Assembly (NCBI RefSeq): GCF_023634065.1
Contig: NZ_JALKCV010000010.1
Location: 62,001-126,000 of the forward strand
Direction: 5' to 3'
DNA from: Microbulbifer litoralis
Lineage (GTDB): Bacteria > Pseudomonadota > Gammaproteobacteria > Pseudomonadales > Cellvibrionaceae
Length of the DNA stretch: 64,000 nucleotides
Below, piece after piece: positions 10,134-17,888 of the stretch (positions are counted from its first letter, which is position 1; each line of letters starts with the position of its first letter). The notes under the pieces are model-generated. The model saw only the letters and a list, made by a program, of their open reading frames with translations, searched no databases and had not been told where the DNA came from. The translations under genes were made by a program, and so were the position numbers.

Positions 10134-10245
10134 GGGCCTGCCACCGGTAGCTGTTTGCGGGAGACGCCGTGAATACATCCCTGTAGGCTTGTCTGCGAGG
10201 TCCCTCTCGCAGACACTCCCGCAAACAGCTACCGGCAGCAGGCCC
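10134..10245. repeat. Nested inverted repeat in the jetC-jetD gap (R6)
   Basis: Arms at 10134-10163 and 10216-10245 are 30 bp long with two mismatches. Inside the loop a second perfect 9-bp inverted repeat (GTCTGCGAG at 10191-10199 with CTCGCAGAC at 10206-10214) can form its own hairpin. No run of T follows, so this is not a classical terminator. The structure would lie in the 258-bp leader between the SMC and nuclease genes. Confidence 0.88.
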
Positions 10246-10330
10246 TTCGCATCGACTGTGGAGTTTTTATCCGCCGAGGGGAGCGCAAGGTTCGCCTCTA
10301 CGGAAGTCGGAAGGGAACAGGGAGGAAATA

Positions 10331-11545
10331 ATGGCAATACAAATCCCCGAACTGGCCGCCGCCAACCCGGTGATCATGGACGTGCTCGAATACGTGCTCG
10401 ACCGGCGCGACCGGCAGATCCTGACCGGCGAGGAAAAGCCCATCGCCCTGACCCTGGACCCGAAGAACGCGCCCCGCGACCTGCGCGCGGCCCTGTCACC
10501 GTTTACCGACCCCCACTACGACGACGGCGAGCTCTGGGACGAGCTGCAGTGGCTCGCCAATGACTACAACTGTTTCTCCATCAAGCCACCCAAGCGGCCG
10601 GGGGCGGGCAGTGCAGCCTGGGAGGGCGCGCGGCTGTATTTCAACGACCGGCGCGAGCAACTGGTTCGCGAATGGCTGGATCGCCCGCGCCCGGTGCGGG
10701 TGAACCCGGAGTGGCAGGCGGCGCTAACGGCGCGGGCGGGCCGCTTTGAATACCCCGATGCCTTTCCTCCCGGTGGCCTCGAACTGGATCCCGGTTTTGC
10801 AGATTTTGAACAGCTGCTGGCCTGCTGGGCCTCGGTCGGCGGGGAACTGGCCGGGGCCGAGACGCTGTCCTGGCGCCAGCTGTCGGCCCGCTGCTTCCTC
10901 GGCGATTCCAAGTACCTGGATGCGGAGTCCCGCCAGGCGCTGGTGCGAATGCTGTTCCCGAGCCTGTGCAACCGGATTCGCGAGCGGCCGTTGCTGATGC
11001 ACCTGTACCTGCCGGAGCAGCTGCAGCGGGTGCTGCTGGTGGAAAACCAGGATTCGTTCCTGGCGCTGGCGGGCTGCCAGCCGCAGACTGCGGCACTGGT
11101 CTATATCGAGGGCTACCGCGGCGGTGCCGCGCGGGTCAGGGCGCCGGGCGTGGCCCGTTTCAGCGTCCTCAACCAGGCGCCGCTGGAACTGCGCCGGGAT
11201 TTCCTGCAATGGTGGCAGGACCAGGGGGAGACCGAGCTGCCGGTGCATTTCTGGGGCGATCTCGACTACGAGGGCATGCAGATTGCCGCGGCCCTGAAGC
11301 GCAGTTTCGCCGATCTGGATTGCTGGCAGCCGGGATACTCGCTGCTGGAGCGGCGCCTGCGCGGGGGCTGTGGTCACCTGCCGCTTCAGGCGGGGAAAGT
11401 GGGGCAGCGGGTGATCGAGGCAACCGGCTGTGACTATGCGGATCGGGCCCTGCTGCCGGCACTGCGGCAGAGTGGCCGCTGCGTGGACCAGGAAGCGGTG
11501 GCGCCGGGGGAGCTGGATGCGCTGGTGGCGCAGTCGGGACTGTGA
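10331..11545 (+). CDS. jetD: Wadjet JetD / MksG-like TOPRIM nuclease
   Basis: This 404-residue protein is the nuclease subunit that cleaves DNA captured by the JetABC complex. The C-terminal DUF2220 TOPRIM fold shows the metal-binding Glu in VLLVENQDSF (Glu about 238) and the DxD pair in FWGDLDYEG (Asp 310 and 312). The N-terminal half is helical, with the DNA-binding arrangement of the DUF3322-like region. The start ATG follows an excellent GGGAGGAAATA ribosome binding site, which suggests its own translational strength despite the repeat-filled gap upstream. All catalytic residues I can check are present, so the system is likely active. Confidence 0.88.
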   Translation: MAIQIPELAAANPVIMDVLEYVLDRRDRQILTGEEKPIALTLDPKNAPRDLRAALSPFTDPHYDDGELWDELQWLANDYNCFSIKPPKRPGAGSAAWEGARLYFNDRREQLVREWLDRPRPVRVNPEWQAALTARAGRFEYPDAFPPGGLELDPGFADFEQLLACWASVGGELAGAETLSWRQLSARCFLGDSKYLDAESRQALVRMLFPSLCNRIRERPLLMHLYLPEQLQRVLLVENQDSFLALAGCQPQTAALVYIEGYRGGAARVRAPGVARFSVLNQAPLELRRDFLQWWQDQGETELPVHFWGDLDYEGMQIAAALKRSFADLDCWQPGYSLLERRLRGGCGHLPLQAGKVGQRVIEATGCDYADRALLPALRQSGRCVDQEAVAPGELDALVAQSGL

Positions 11546-11563
11546 GTTTGCGGATTCCGCCGG

Positions 11564-11597
11564 ATTCCCGGATTCCGCTGCGCTTCATCCGGGCTAC
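11564..11597 (-). repeat. R2 repeat after jetD
   Basis: A single minus-oriented copy of the R2 element (ATTCCCGGATTCCGCTGCGC...GGGCTAC) lies 18 bp after the jetD stop. It ends the jet operon with the same family found in its jetA-jetB gap. The remaining sequence to 11735 shows no other feature I can name. Confidence 0.75.
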
Positions 11598-11735
11598 GTT
11601 CCCGCTTGGGCCCCGGGGGAAATACTGGACTTGCAGTCACGTTCAGCGCTTGCGATTTATGCGCAGGTTCGCAGAAGATGTCGCTCACTTTTTTCATAAT
11701 CGGCAACTCTGAAAAGGAATTTGCTGGAGAGTGCT

Positions 11736-12218
11736 ATGCGTCAGTTTTCCATTCTGGTTGTTTTCGTTCTGGCTTTTGGCGGCGCCGCAGTGCTGTACGA
11801 AAAAGAGAGCCGCAAGGTCAAGGGAGTCCTGACCCAGATCACCGAGCTGCAGGCCCAGGTGGGCGATCTGCAGGCGGAGGTCAACCGGCTCAACGGCGAG
11901 CTTGAGGCGGTGAAGCTCGCCGAGCGCCGCCGCCCGCATTTGAGCACCATTGCCAATCGTGTGCGCCGCGACAACCGCACCGTGCGGCCTGCGGAAAGGG
12001 AAGTCGACAGTTCACGCCAACGGCGTCGCAGCGACGGACGTGAATTGATCGCCTCCGACGTTACCAGCAGCGCGCCCGCTATCCACGGCGATGAGGGCGA
12101 TGATTCCGGGAGCGATGCCGAGTGGGAAGGGCCCACGGTGGATGCGGAGCAGTACCGCTCGCAATCGCAAGACAGCGGCGACGCCGAAGCGGGCCAGTTG
12201 GTCGATCCCTATCAATAG
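11736..12218 (+). CDS. Membrane-anchored coiled-coil protein of unknown function
   Basis: I do not recognise a named family. The 160-residue product begins MRQFSILVVFVLAFGGAAVL, one membrane segment, followed by a heptad-rich stretch (ITELQAQVGDLQAEVNRLNGELEAV, residues about 35-62) and then a long Ser/Asp/Arg-rich, probably disordered tail to the C-terminus. This gives an inner-membrane anchor with a short coiled coil facing one side. ATG 11736 follows GGAGA with good spacing; an upstream in-frame TTG at 11721 is less likely. A possible terminator lies about 40 bp downstream. Confidence 0.65.
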   Translation: MRQFSILVVFVLAFGGAAVLYEKESRKVKGVLTQITELQAQVGDLQAEVNRLNGELEAVKLAERRRPHLSTIANRVRRDNRTVRPAEREVDSSRQRRRSDGRELIASDVTSSAPAIHGDEGDDSGSDAEWEGPTVDAEQYRSQSQDSGDAEAGQLVDPYQ

Positions 12219-12255
12219 CCTGCAATAGCCCGCTTGCCATTGAATCTGTAGACAT

Positions 12256-12312
12256 AGCCCCCAGATTGAGCGAGGTGCCAGGCGCCCGCGGTTATCCGGG
12301 GGCTTTCTTTTG
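12256..12312 (+). terminator. Possible rho-independent terminator
   Basis: AGCCCCC at 12256-12262 can pair with GGGGGCT at 12298-12304, which is followed directly by TTCTTTT. The loop is long and itself contains a GC-rich inverted segment. The position between the coiled-coil gene and msrC fits a transcript end, but the long loop keeps confidence moderate. Confidence 0.45.
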
Positions 12313-12353
12313 CCTGGCGTATTTTCCGAAATCGGACCCGGAGTAGGAGATCC

Positions 12354-12821
12354 ATGTCGAGCGGTAATTTTTACGACGCCCTGAGCGAACAGCTTTCCGG
12401 CCTGCTATCCGGCGAGCGCGACTGGCTGGCCAATACGGCCAATGCCGGTGCGCTGCTGTTTATGGAGCTGGCGGATATCAACTGGGCCGGATTCTACTTC
12501 CTGCACGGGGAAGAGTTGCGTCTCGGGCCCTTCCAGGGCAAACCGGCCTGCACCCGTATTCCGGTGGGCCAGGGGGTTTGCGGTACCGCCGTGGCCACTG
12601 CCGAGTCGCAGCTGGTCGAGGACGTACACGCATTCCCCGGCCATATCGCCTGCGATGCGGTATCCGCTTCGGAAGTGGTGATTCCGCTGTACAACGGCGA
12701 TCACTGCCTGGGGGTACTGGATATCGACAGCCCCACCGTCGGCCGCTTTACCGGCGACGACCTGGCCGGGCTGCAGCAATTTGCGCGAGTGCTGCTGGAG
12801 CACTCGGACCTGCCCGGCTGA
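12354..12821 (+). CDS. msrC: Free methionine-(R)-sulfoxide reductase, GAF-domain type
   Basis: The 155-residue protein consists of a single GAF domain and reduces free Met-(R)-sulfoxide, a repair enzyme of the cytoplasm. The three family cysteines are visible in GPFQGKPACTRI, VGQGVCGTAVA and PGHIACDAVS. The C-terminal core VVIPLYNGDHCLGVLDIDSP is diagnostic for the fRMsr group. The stop codon TGA overlaps the ATG of the next gene, which suggests translational coupling to the methyltransferase-like gene. Start ATG 12354 follows GGAGTAGGAGATCC. Confidence 0.93.
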   Translation: MSSGNFYDALSEQLSGLLSGERDWLANTANAGALLFMELADINWAGFYFLHGEELRLGPFQGKPACTRIPVGQGVCGTAVATAESQLVEDVHAFPGHIACDAVSASEVVIPLYNGDHCLGVLDIDSPTVGRFTGDDLAGLQQFARVLLEHSDLPG

Positions 12822-13567
12822 TGGCGCTGGTCTGGCAGAAGAGGGCCGCCGGCAACCTCTACCAGGTGCGCAATCACGGCGCCAGCGTGCGCCTGTTCAG
12901 CAATGGTGTTTTCCATTCCCAGTGGAATCCACGCGATCCGTTGAAGGGCTCCCTGTGGGAACTGCTGCTGTTGCCGGCCTTCTTCCTGCCCGCCGGGCAG
13001 ATCCGCTCGGTGCTGCTTCTGGGGGTTGGCGGCGGTGCGCTTATCCGCCTGCTGCAGACCTTTGTGGCTCCGGCGCGGATTGTGGGCGTGGATCTGGACC
13101 CGGTGCATCTCGACGTGGCGCGCCGCTTCTTCGGGGTGCGCGACGCGGAACTGGTCTGTGCCGACGCGCGGGAATTTGTTGCATCGGCATTGGCGGAAGG
13201 GCAACCGGGTTCCTACGATCTGGTCATCGACGATCTTTTTGGCCATGCCGGCGGTGAGGTGGAGCGCTCTGTGGCGGCGGACCGCACGTGGTGCCGCAGC
13301 CTGTCCGGACTGCTCGATGACGATGGACTGCTGGTCAGCAACTTCGGCAGCCGCCGCGAGCTGCTCGCCAGTGCCTGGCGCGATTCCGCCGTCGGGGCCG
13401 AATTCCCGCACCGCTGGACTGCCGAACTGCCCGCCTATGAAAACTGTGTGCTGGCCACCAGCCGGCGCCCGTTGTCCCGCAGACAGCTGGTGGCGGAAGC
13501 CCCGGCCCGTATCAATCCGGGCCACGCTTCCCGCCGGCTGGACAGCCGACTGAGGCGTCTTAAATAG
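12821..13567 (+). CDS. Spermidine synthase-like SAM-dependent methyltransferase fold protein
   Basis: The 248-residue product has a Rossmann nucleotide-binding motif (VLLLGVGGGALIRLL near residue 65), an acidic loop IVGVDLDPVHLDVARRFFG, and DLVIDDLFGHAGG, the pattern of the spermidine synthase/SpeE-like fold. It is shorter than true spermidine synthases and lacks an obvious polyamine site that I can confirm, so the substrate is unknown. The long upstream reading frame overlaps msrC and was discarded. ATG 12821 overlaps the msrC stop (TGATG), implying coupled translation. Confidence 0.72.
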   Translation: MALVWQKRAAGNLYQVRNHGASVRLFSNGVFHSQWNPRDPLKGSLWELLLLPAFFLPAGQIRSVLLLGVGGGALIRLLQTFVAPARIVGVDLDPVHLDVARRFFGVRDAELVCADAREFVASALAEGQPGSYDLVIDDLFGHAGGEVERSVAADRTWCRSLSGLLDDDGLLVSNFGSRRELLASAWRDSAVGAEFPHRWTAELPAYENCVLATSRRPLSRRQLVAEAPARINPGHASRRLDSRLRRLK

Positions 13568-13654
13568 TCCCGTGCGGGTGGCGTCACGATTGGCGCCGTT
13601 TGTCACAGCGTGTCTATACTGGGAATGAGGTAGTTCTTTTTTCGGTATCGGTCG

Positions 13655-14110
13655 ATGCGCTACAAAACCGTCGAAGATGTCATCCACGAGGGGCGGGCTT
13701 TTCATATCCAGCTGGCGCAAAAATATGGCGAGTACGAACAACTGGCCACCGATAAGCGCGTCGAGTTGTTGCTGGATCAACTCAAGCGGCGCGAGAACTC
13801 GATGGCCCACTCGCTGGAAAATTTCCACGACGACCTGACGCCCGGCGCCCTGCACACCTGGGTACAGTTTGCCCCGGAGGGGCGAGAGCAGCAGTTCCTG
13901 CAGCGGCTGCGCAACCTGGATATAGAGAACCTCGACGATATCTCCAGCCTGGCGATGGATATAGAAATGTACCTCGCCGACCAGTACCGCGACCTGGCCC
14001 AGGGCGCCGAGACGCCATCGGCGCGGGATGCATTCGAGCGATTGCGGGATCTGGAGGAACTGGAAGAGCACACCCTGTCGATGAACCTGTTCAATCTGCG
14101 CGACTATTAG
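13655..14110 (+). CDS. Conserved helical protein of unknown function
   Basis: The 151-residue protein is almost entirely helical and highly charged, with no signal peptide or membrane segment. Paired His/Glu positions (HEGRAFHIQLAQKYGEYEQL and DLEELEEHTLSMN) recall ferritin-like four-helix bundles, but a complete metal-binding ExxH set is not evident, so this remains a suggestion. The gene stands alone between the methyltransferase and a convergent rsmC. A TATACT at 13615-13620 may be its -10 box, with TTGGCG at 13590-13595 at a rather wide 19-bp spacing. Confidence 0.6.
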   Translation: MRYKTVEDVIHEGRAFHIQLAQKYGEYEQLATDKRVELLLDQLKRRENSMAHSLENFHDDLTPGALHTWVQFAPEGREQQFLQRLRNLDIENLDDISSLAMDIEMYLADQYRDLAQGAETPSARDAFERLRDLEELEEHTLSMNLFNLRDY

Positions 14111-14119
14111 GTAGTTGCC

Positions 14120-14152
14120 GTAGCCCGGATGAAGCGCAGCGGAATCCGGGAA
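14120..14152 (+). repeat. R2 repeat between convergent genes
   Basis: A plus-oriented copy (GTAGCCCGGATGAAGCGCAG, then GGAATCCGGGAAT) sits in the 89-bp convergent gap before the rsmC 3' end. It is a single element without an inverted partner. Confidence 0.75.
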
Positions 14153-14199
14153 TCCCGCTACCGAAAGAGTCCCCGACGCCAAGACCCCCGGGCAGGCTG

Positions 14200-15222
14200 T
14201 TACGACGGACCGGCAAGACGGTAAACGCAGAAGCCCCTGTCCCTGGCGATCAGGTCCACTGTTGCAAAATATGCCCGCGCCTTGCGCCCCAGGGGAATAA
14301 ACTCGTTGACCACGAACAGGGCCCGCCCCCCGGACTTCAATACCCGCGCGACATTTTCCAGAAAGCGGTCGGTGAGGTCGCCCTCCACCTGGAAGCCCTG
14401 GTGAAAAGGCGGATTGCAGATCGCCAGGTCGGCGCTGTTGCTCTCCAGCCTGTCGCCCGCGTCGGACGGTGTGACTTCCCCCCGGATTTCCCGCTCGGCA
14501 AAATTCCGCGCGCAGGCGGCCAGGGCGGCGGCGTTGTTGTCGGTGGCGATAAAGTGGAAGTCGCCGAGGGCGGCCAGCTGGCTGCCGAGATAGCCGTAGC
14601 CGCAGCCCAGGTCGACAACGCGGGCGCCGCTTTCGGGCAGGTGATCGCCGAACTGGTGCGCGAGTAGTGCGCTGCCGGTATCGACCTTGTTCCAGCCGAA
14701 CAGGCCCGGTTTGCTGTAGAGGCCATCCAGGGTTTCCAGCGGGCGGAGCTGCGCGTAGTCGCTGTCATCCAGGCGGGTTCCGCCGGCGCCGGTATCCGGC
14801 AGTGCATTGATACTCAAATATTCCTGGCCGGATTTCCGCAGGGCCTTGGCGCAGCCGAAATACTGCGCCACCTTGCCGGCATAGGTTTTGATGCCGCTGC
14901 TTTTCTGCCCGCACAGCAGCAGTTGCCCCTGTGGTGCAAGGATATCCGCTGCCCGGTTGATCACATGGTGCGCCACGGCCTTTTCTTTGGAGACCGGGAA
15001 CAGGACGCGTCGATAGGTTTTTTTCGCGGCGGCCAGGTCAAAATCGCTGAAAAAAATCTCGCGGGTCCTGTGCCGGGCCAGCTGCGCTATATCCCAGCGA
15101 TTGGTCAGCAGGTCGCCGGCAAAGCGGAAGTCCCCGGCCAGCAGGGCCTTACTGTTTTCGTCGGCGATCCACAGGGTCTCGGCGGGATCCTCTTGAAGTA
15201 GTTGTTGCAGCAGGGCGGTCAT
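14200..15222 (-). CDS. rsmC: 16S rRNA (guanine-N2)-methyltransferase RsmC
   Basis: This 340-residue two-domain methyltransferase modifies G1207 of 16S rRNA using S-adenosylmethionine. The N-terminal half is a degenerate methyltransferase-like domain. The C-terminal catalytic domain has the SAM motif VVDLGCGYGYLGSQLAAL near residue 200 and the catalytic ICNPPFHQGF near residue 270, characteristic of the RsmC/RlmG group. Length (E. coli RsmC 343) and the HQGF form favour RsmC over the longer RlmG. rsuA lies 13 bp upstream on the same strand, so the two rRNA-modification genes likely share a transcript. Confidence 0.88.
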   Translation of the reverse strand: MTALLQQLLQEDPAETLWIADENSKALLAGDFRFAGDLLTNRWDIAQLARHRTREIFFSDFDLAAAKKTYRRVLFPVSKEKAVAHHVINRAADILAPQGQLLLCGQKSSGIKTYAGKVAQYFGCAKALRKSGQEYLSINALPDTGAGGTRLDDSDYAQLRPLETLDGLYSKPGLFGWNKVDTGSALLAHQFGDHLPESGARVVDLGCGYGYLGSQLAALGDFHFIATDNNAAALAACARNFAEREIRGEVTPSDAGDRLESNSADLAICNPPFHQGFQVEGDLTDRFLENVARVLKSGGRALFVVNEFIPLGRKARAYFATVDLIARDRGFCVYRLAGPS

Positions 15223-15235
15223 GGTTTGGCTTCGC

Positions 15236-15928
15236 CTAGTGGACCGAGGCGATTTCCTCCGCGGTCAGGAAACGGTAGTCGCCGGGCTCGAGTTCCTCGT
15301 CGAGCAGGATGTCGCCGATGCGTTCGCGGTGCAGCTCCAGCACCCGGTTGCCCAGGGCGGCAAACATCCGCTTGACCTGGTGGTAGCGGCCCTCGCCGAT
15401 GGTAAGGCGTACCTCGTTGGCGTAGAGGATCTCCAGTTTTGCCGGTTTGGTCCGTTTCTTCTCGTTGTCCAGCCAGATGCCCCTGGCAAATTTCTCCGCG
15501 GCATCGTCGCCGATCCGCTCCGCCAGGTGGGCGTAATAGGTTTTGTCGCAGTGGTGGCGCGGCGAGGTGATCCTGTGGGACCACTGGCCGTCGTCGGTCA
15601 GCAGTACCAGGCCGGTGGTATCGATATCCAGGCGGCCGGCGATATGGAGTTTGTGTTTGTTGGGCTCGTCGAGCAGGTCCAGCACCGTGGGGTGTTCGCT
15701 GTCCTTGGTGGCGCTGACGTAGCCCAGCGGCTTATGCAGCATGATGTAGCGCGGCCCCGGTTCCTGCAGCGGTTCGCCGTCGAGGCAGACAAGGTCGCTG
15801 TCGGCTATTTGGGCGGCGGCATCGGTGACTACCAGGTCGTTGACGGTGATCCGCTCCGCCCGTGCCGCTTTTTTGACGTCGGAGCGGGACAGGTCGGTGA
15901 CCTGGCTGACGGCTTTGTCTAGGCGCAT
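15236..15928 (-). CDS. rsuA: 16S rRNA pseudouridine synthase, RsuA family
   Basis: The 230-residue product has an N-terminal S4 RNA-binding domain ([20 protein letters not shown]) and the pseudouridine synthase catalytic motif [20 protein letters not shown] with the active-site Asp near residue 105. The [13 protein letters not shown] stretch is typical of the RsuA/RluB/RluE group; the size and S4 domain fit RsuA, which makes pseudouridine 516 of 16S rRNA. The longer frame beginning at 16042 would overlap folD and adds a proline-rich, non-homologous leader, so ATG 15928 was chosen. Confidence 0.88.
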   Translation of the reverse strand: MRLDKAVSQVTDLSRSDVKKAARAERITVNDLVVTDAAAQIADSDLVCLDGEPLQEPGPRYIMLHKPLGYVSATKDSEHPTVLDLLDEPNKHKLHIAGRLDIDTTGLVLLTDDGQWSHRITSPRHHCDKTYYAHLAERIGDDAAEKFARGIWLDNEKKRTKPAKLEILYANEVRLTIGEGRYHQVKRMFAALGNRVLELHRERIGDILLDEELEPGDYRFLTAEEIASVH

Positions 15929-16038
15929 TGAGTGTTTCCGGTCGCGCAGTGGGAGTTCGGTGGATGGCCCTGGCCCCGGATCGGGGCCGGGGCGGGCTGG
16001 GACCCTTTCCCGGATGGGGAGGGCCGGCGAGCGGAGGT

Positions 16039-16887
16039 TCAACCCCCGATCTTGCGCTCACCCGAGTCCACGGACTGGTAGATCAGTGTATTGATGGTCA
16101 TGGGACCCACGCCGCCGGGCACCGGCGTGTAGGCGGCCGCGCGCTCTTTCAGCGGCTCCAGTTCGATATCGCCGACGCCGCCGGGATGGTAGCCGGCGTC
16201 GACGACCACGGCGCCGTCCCCGATCCATTCGGCCTTGATAAACTCCGGGCGGCCGACGGCGCCGACGACGATATCGGCGCGGCCGATATGCCCGGCCAGG
16301 TCCCGGGTGCGGGAGTGGCAGATGGTGACGGTAGCGTTGGCGTTCAGCAGCATCGCGGCCATGGGTTTGCCCAGGATCGGGCTGCGGCCGACGACCACTG
16401 CGTGCTTGCCGGCGAGATCGATCTCGTAGGCCTCCAGCAGGCGCATGATGCCTTTCGGCGTTGCGCAGCCGTAGGCTTCTTCGCCCATTGCCATGCGGCC
16501 GAAACCGAGGCAGGTGACACCGTCGACGTCTTTGTCCAGTTCGATGGCGTCAAAGCAGGCGCGCTCGTCGATCTGTTCCGGCACCGGGTGCTGCAGCAGA
16601 ATGCCGTGCACATTCGGGTTGGCATTCAGTTCCCCGATCCTGGCCAGCAGTTCCTCCGTCGTGGTAGAGGAGGGCAGCTCCACCTGCATGGAATCCATGC
16701 CCACGCGGCGGCAGGCGTTGCCTTTCATTTTGACGTAGGTGGCGGAAGCCGGGTCGTCCCCGACCAGGATGGTGGCGAGGATTGGCGTCTGGCCGCCGCT
16801 CTTCTCTTTCAGTGCCGCCACGCGGGCGGAGAGTTCCTCTTCCGTTTTCTTTGCCAGGGCTTTGCCGTCCAGAACCAGTGCAGACAT
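16039..16887 (-). CDS. folD: Bifunctional methylenetetrahydrofolate dehydrogenase/cyclohydrolase
   Basis: FolD interconverts methylene-, methenyl- and formyl-tetrahydrofolate with NADP in one-carbon metabolism. The 282 residues match the family. Visible signatures are [14 protein letters not shown] (catalytic Lys near residue 54), the dinucleotide-binding [14 protein letters not shown], and [15 protein letters not shown] near the C-terminus. It is the first gene of a minus-strand folD-rsuA-rsmC run, with a 110-bp gap to rsuA. Upstream lies 325 bp shared with the divergent tRNA cluster. Confidence 0.95.
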   Translation of the reverse strand: MSALVLDGKALAKKTEEELSARVAALKEKSGGQTPILATILVGDDPASATYVKMKGNACRRVGMDSMQVELPSSTTTEELLARIGELNANPNVHGILLQHPVPEQIDERACFDAIELDKDVDGVTCLGFGRMAMGEEAYGCATPKGIMRLLEAYEIDLAGKHAVVVGRSPILGKPMAAMLLNANATVTICHSRTRDLAGHIGRADIVVGAVGRPEFIKAEWIGDGAVVVDAGYHPGGVGDIELEPLKERAAAYTPVPGGVGPMTINTLIYQSVDSGERKIGG

Positions 16888-17092
16888 AGGTGCTATCTCA
16901 AACCAAAATAGAAGTCGTGGGCTTGTGGGCCGTAGCAGACGATTGCCCGGCCGAAATTGCGAAGCCGGCTATTTTCGCACAGGCCGGGAATAATTTCCGC
17001 CCCCGGTCATGGGGCCCGAATCCGTGAAGTCCCGGATTCAGGACTGTGTATACTGTCGGGTAAATTACTTCAAAAAGAATAGCTTAGCGGCG

Positions 17093-17121
17093 TTGACTCC
17101 CTCCGGGGGTGTCAGTATTAT
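17093..17121 (+). promoter_or_regulatory. Sigma-70 promoter of the Pro-Arg-His tRNA cluster
   Basis: TTGACT (17093-17098) and TATTAT (17116-17121) are separated by exactly 17 bp and followed by a GC-rich GCGCGCTC discriminator, the form seen in growth-rate-controlled stable RNA promoters. It lies about 90 bp upstream of tRNA-Pro. The 325-bp gap 16888-17212 otherwise shows only AT-rich leader sequence and no reading frame I can support. Confidence 0.75.
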
Positions 17122-17212
17122 GCGCGCTCTCTCGGGGACGGCAACGGCCGGTCACGAGACCGCGGGGAAGAGGTATCGATCTCCGCTGCCAGATCCTGGG
17201 ATTTGGCCTTAA

Positions 17213-17289
17213 CGGGGCATAGCGCAGTCTGGTAGCGCGCCTGCTTTGGGAGCAGGATGTCGGGGGTTCGAATCCCTCTGCCCCGACCA
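17213..17289 (+). tRNA. tRNA-Pro (TGG)
   Basis: The acceptor stem CGGGGCA pairs with TGCCCCG, the anticodon stem CCTGC/GCAGG encloses TTTGGGA with anticodon TGG, the T-arm contains GTTCGAAT, and CCA is encoded. It is the first gene of a tRNA-Pro-Arg-His cluster. Confidence 0.96.
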
Positions 17290-17308
17290 GGTTTTACCGG
17301 GTTGTCAT

Positions 17309-17385
17309 GCGCCCGTAGCTCAGCTGGATAGAGCATCCGCCTTCTAAGCGGATGGTCGCAGGTTCGAGTCCTGCCGGGTGCGCCA
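17309..17385 (+). tRNA. tRNA-Arg (TCT)
   Basis: The acceptor GCGCCCG pairs with CGGGTGC, the anticodon stem TCCGC/GCGGA encloses CTTCTAA with anticodon TCT, the T-loop is GTTCGAGTC, and CCA is encoded. It lies 19 bp after tRNA-Pro. Confidence 0.96.
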
Positions 17386-17460
17386 TATTTTTGGTGGCGG
17401 CTTAAAGCTCGGCAGTTTCGAAGGAATCTGCTGCTGGCTTGGGGTCGCAGGACTATTCCG

Positions 17461-17512
17461 GCCCATCAGCGTAGCTGATGGGCGCCGGGACGGACGCGAA
17501 GCGGTGCTTCGC
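17461..17512. repeat. Two adjacent perfect hairpins between tRNA-Arg and tRNA-His
   Basis: GCCCATCAGC (17461-17470) and GCTGATGGGC (17474-17483) form a perfect 10-bp stem with a 3-nt loop. GCGAAGC (17496-17502) and GCTTCGC (17506-17512) form a second stem, extended by GGACG/CGTCC with a small bulge. No T-run follows either stem. They occupy the 212-bp spacer of the tRNA transcript, possibly as processing signals or a REP-like element. Confidence 0.7.
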
Positions 17513-17597
17513 AGACGTCCGCCCCGGCCCTGCCGAATGCCTTGTCTATCGGCAGGTTTGACGTTGCCACAAGGCGTCAGCTGATAGCACTTTCAAT

Positions 17598-17674
17598 GGT
17601 GGCCGTAGCTCAGTTGGTAGAGCACAGGATTGTGGCTCCTGAGGTCGCGGGTTCGATCCCCGTCGGCCACCCCA
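17598..17674 (+). tRNA. tRNA-His (GTG)
   Basis: The extra 5' G (17598) precedes acceptor GTGGCCG, which pairs with CGGCCAC. The anticodon stem CAGGA/TCCTG encloses TTGTGGC with anticodon GTG. CCA is encoded. The encoded G-1 opposite discriminator C is the expected histidine identity element. Confidence 0.96.
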
Positions 17675-17701
17675 TTTCTCCAGCCTGCTTTGCAGGCTCC
17701 G

Positions 17702-17729
17702 AAAAACCCGGCTGAATGCCGGGTTTTTT
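17702..17729 (+). terminator. Rho-independent terminator of the tRNA cluster
   Basis: AACCCGGC pairs with GCCGGGTT around a TGAAT loop, followed by TTTT. It lies 28 bp downstream of tRNA-His and closes the transcript. The gap to cysC (17730-17888) shows no other clear feature. Confidence 0.88.
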
Positions 17730-17888
17730 CGTTCCGGTCGGTGTTTTTGGCCTGGCGGCGCTTTACGCTGCGCACTTAATGATCGATAATTTGTAAGCAC
17801 CTGAATTTCAATAGCTTTTGGTTATAAGTCCATGCCGTTGAGCGGGTGTTGAATTGAAACGATTGGTGAAGGTTTTGGGGGATAAAAG

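Noticed and set aside
15929..16042. The longer start of rsuA
   Set aside because: It overlaps the end of folD and encodes a Pro/Arg-rich leader foreign to the family.
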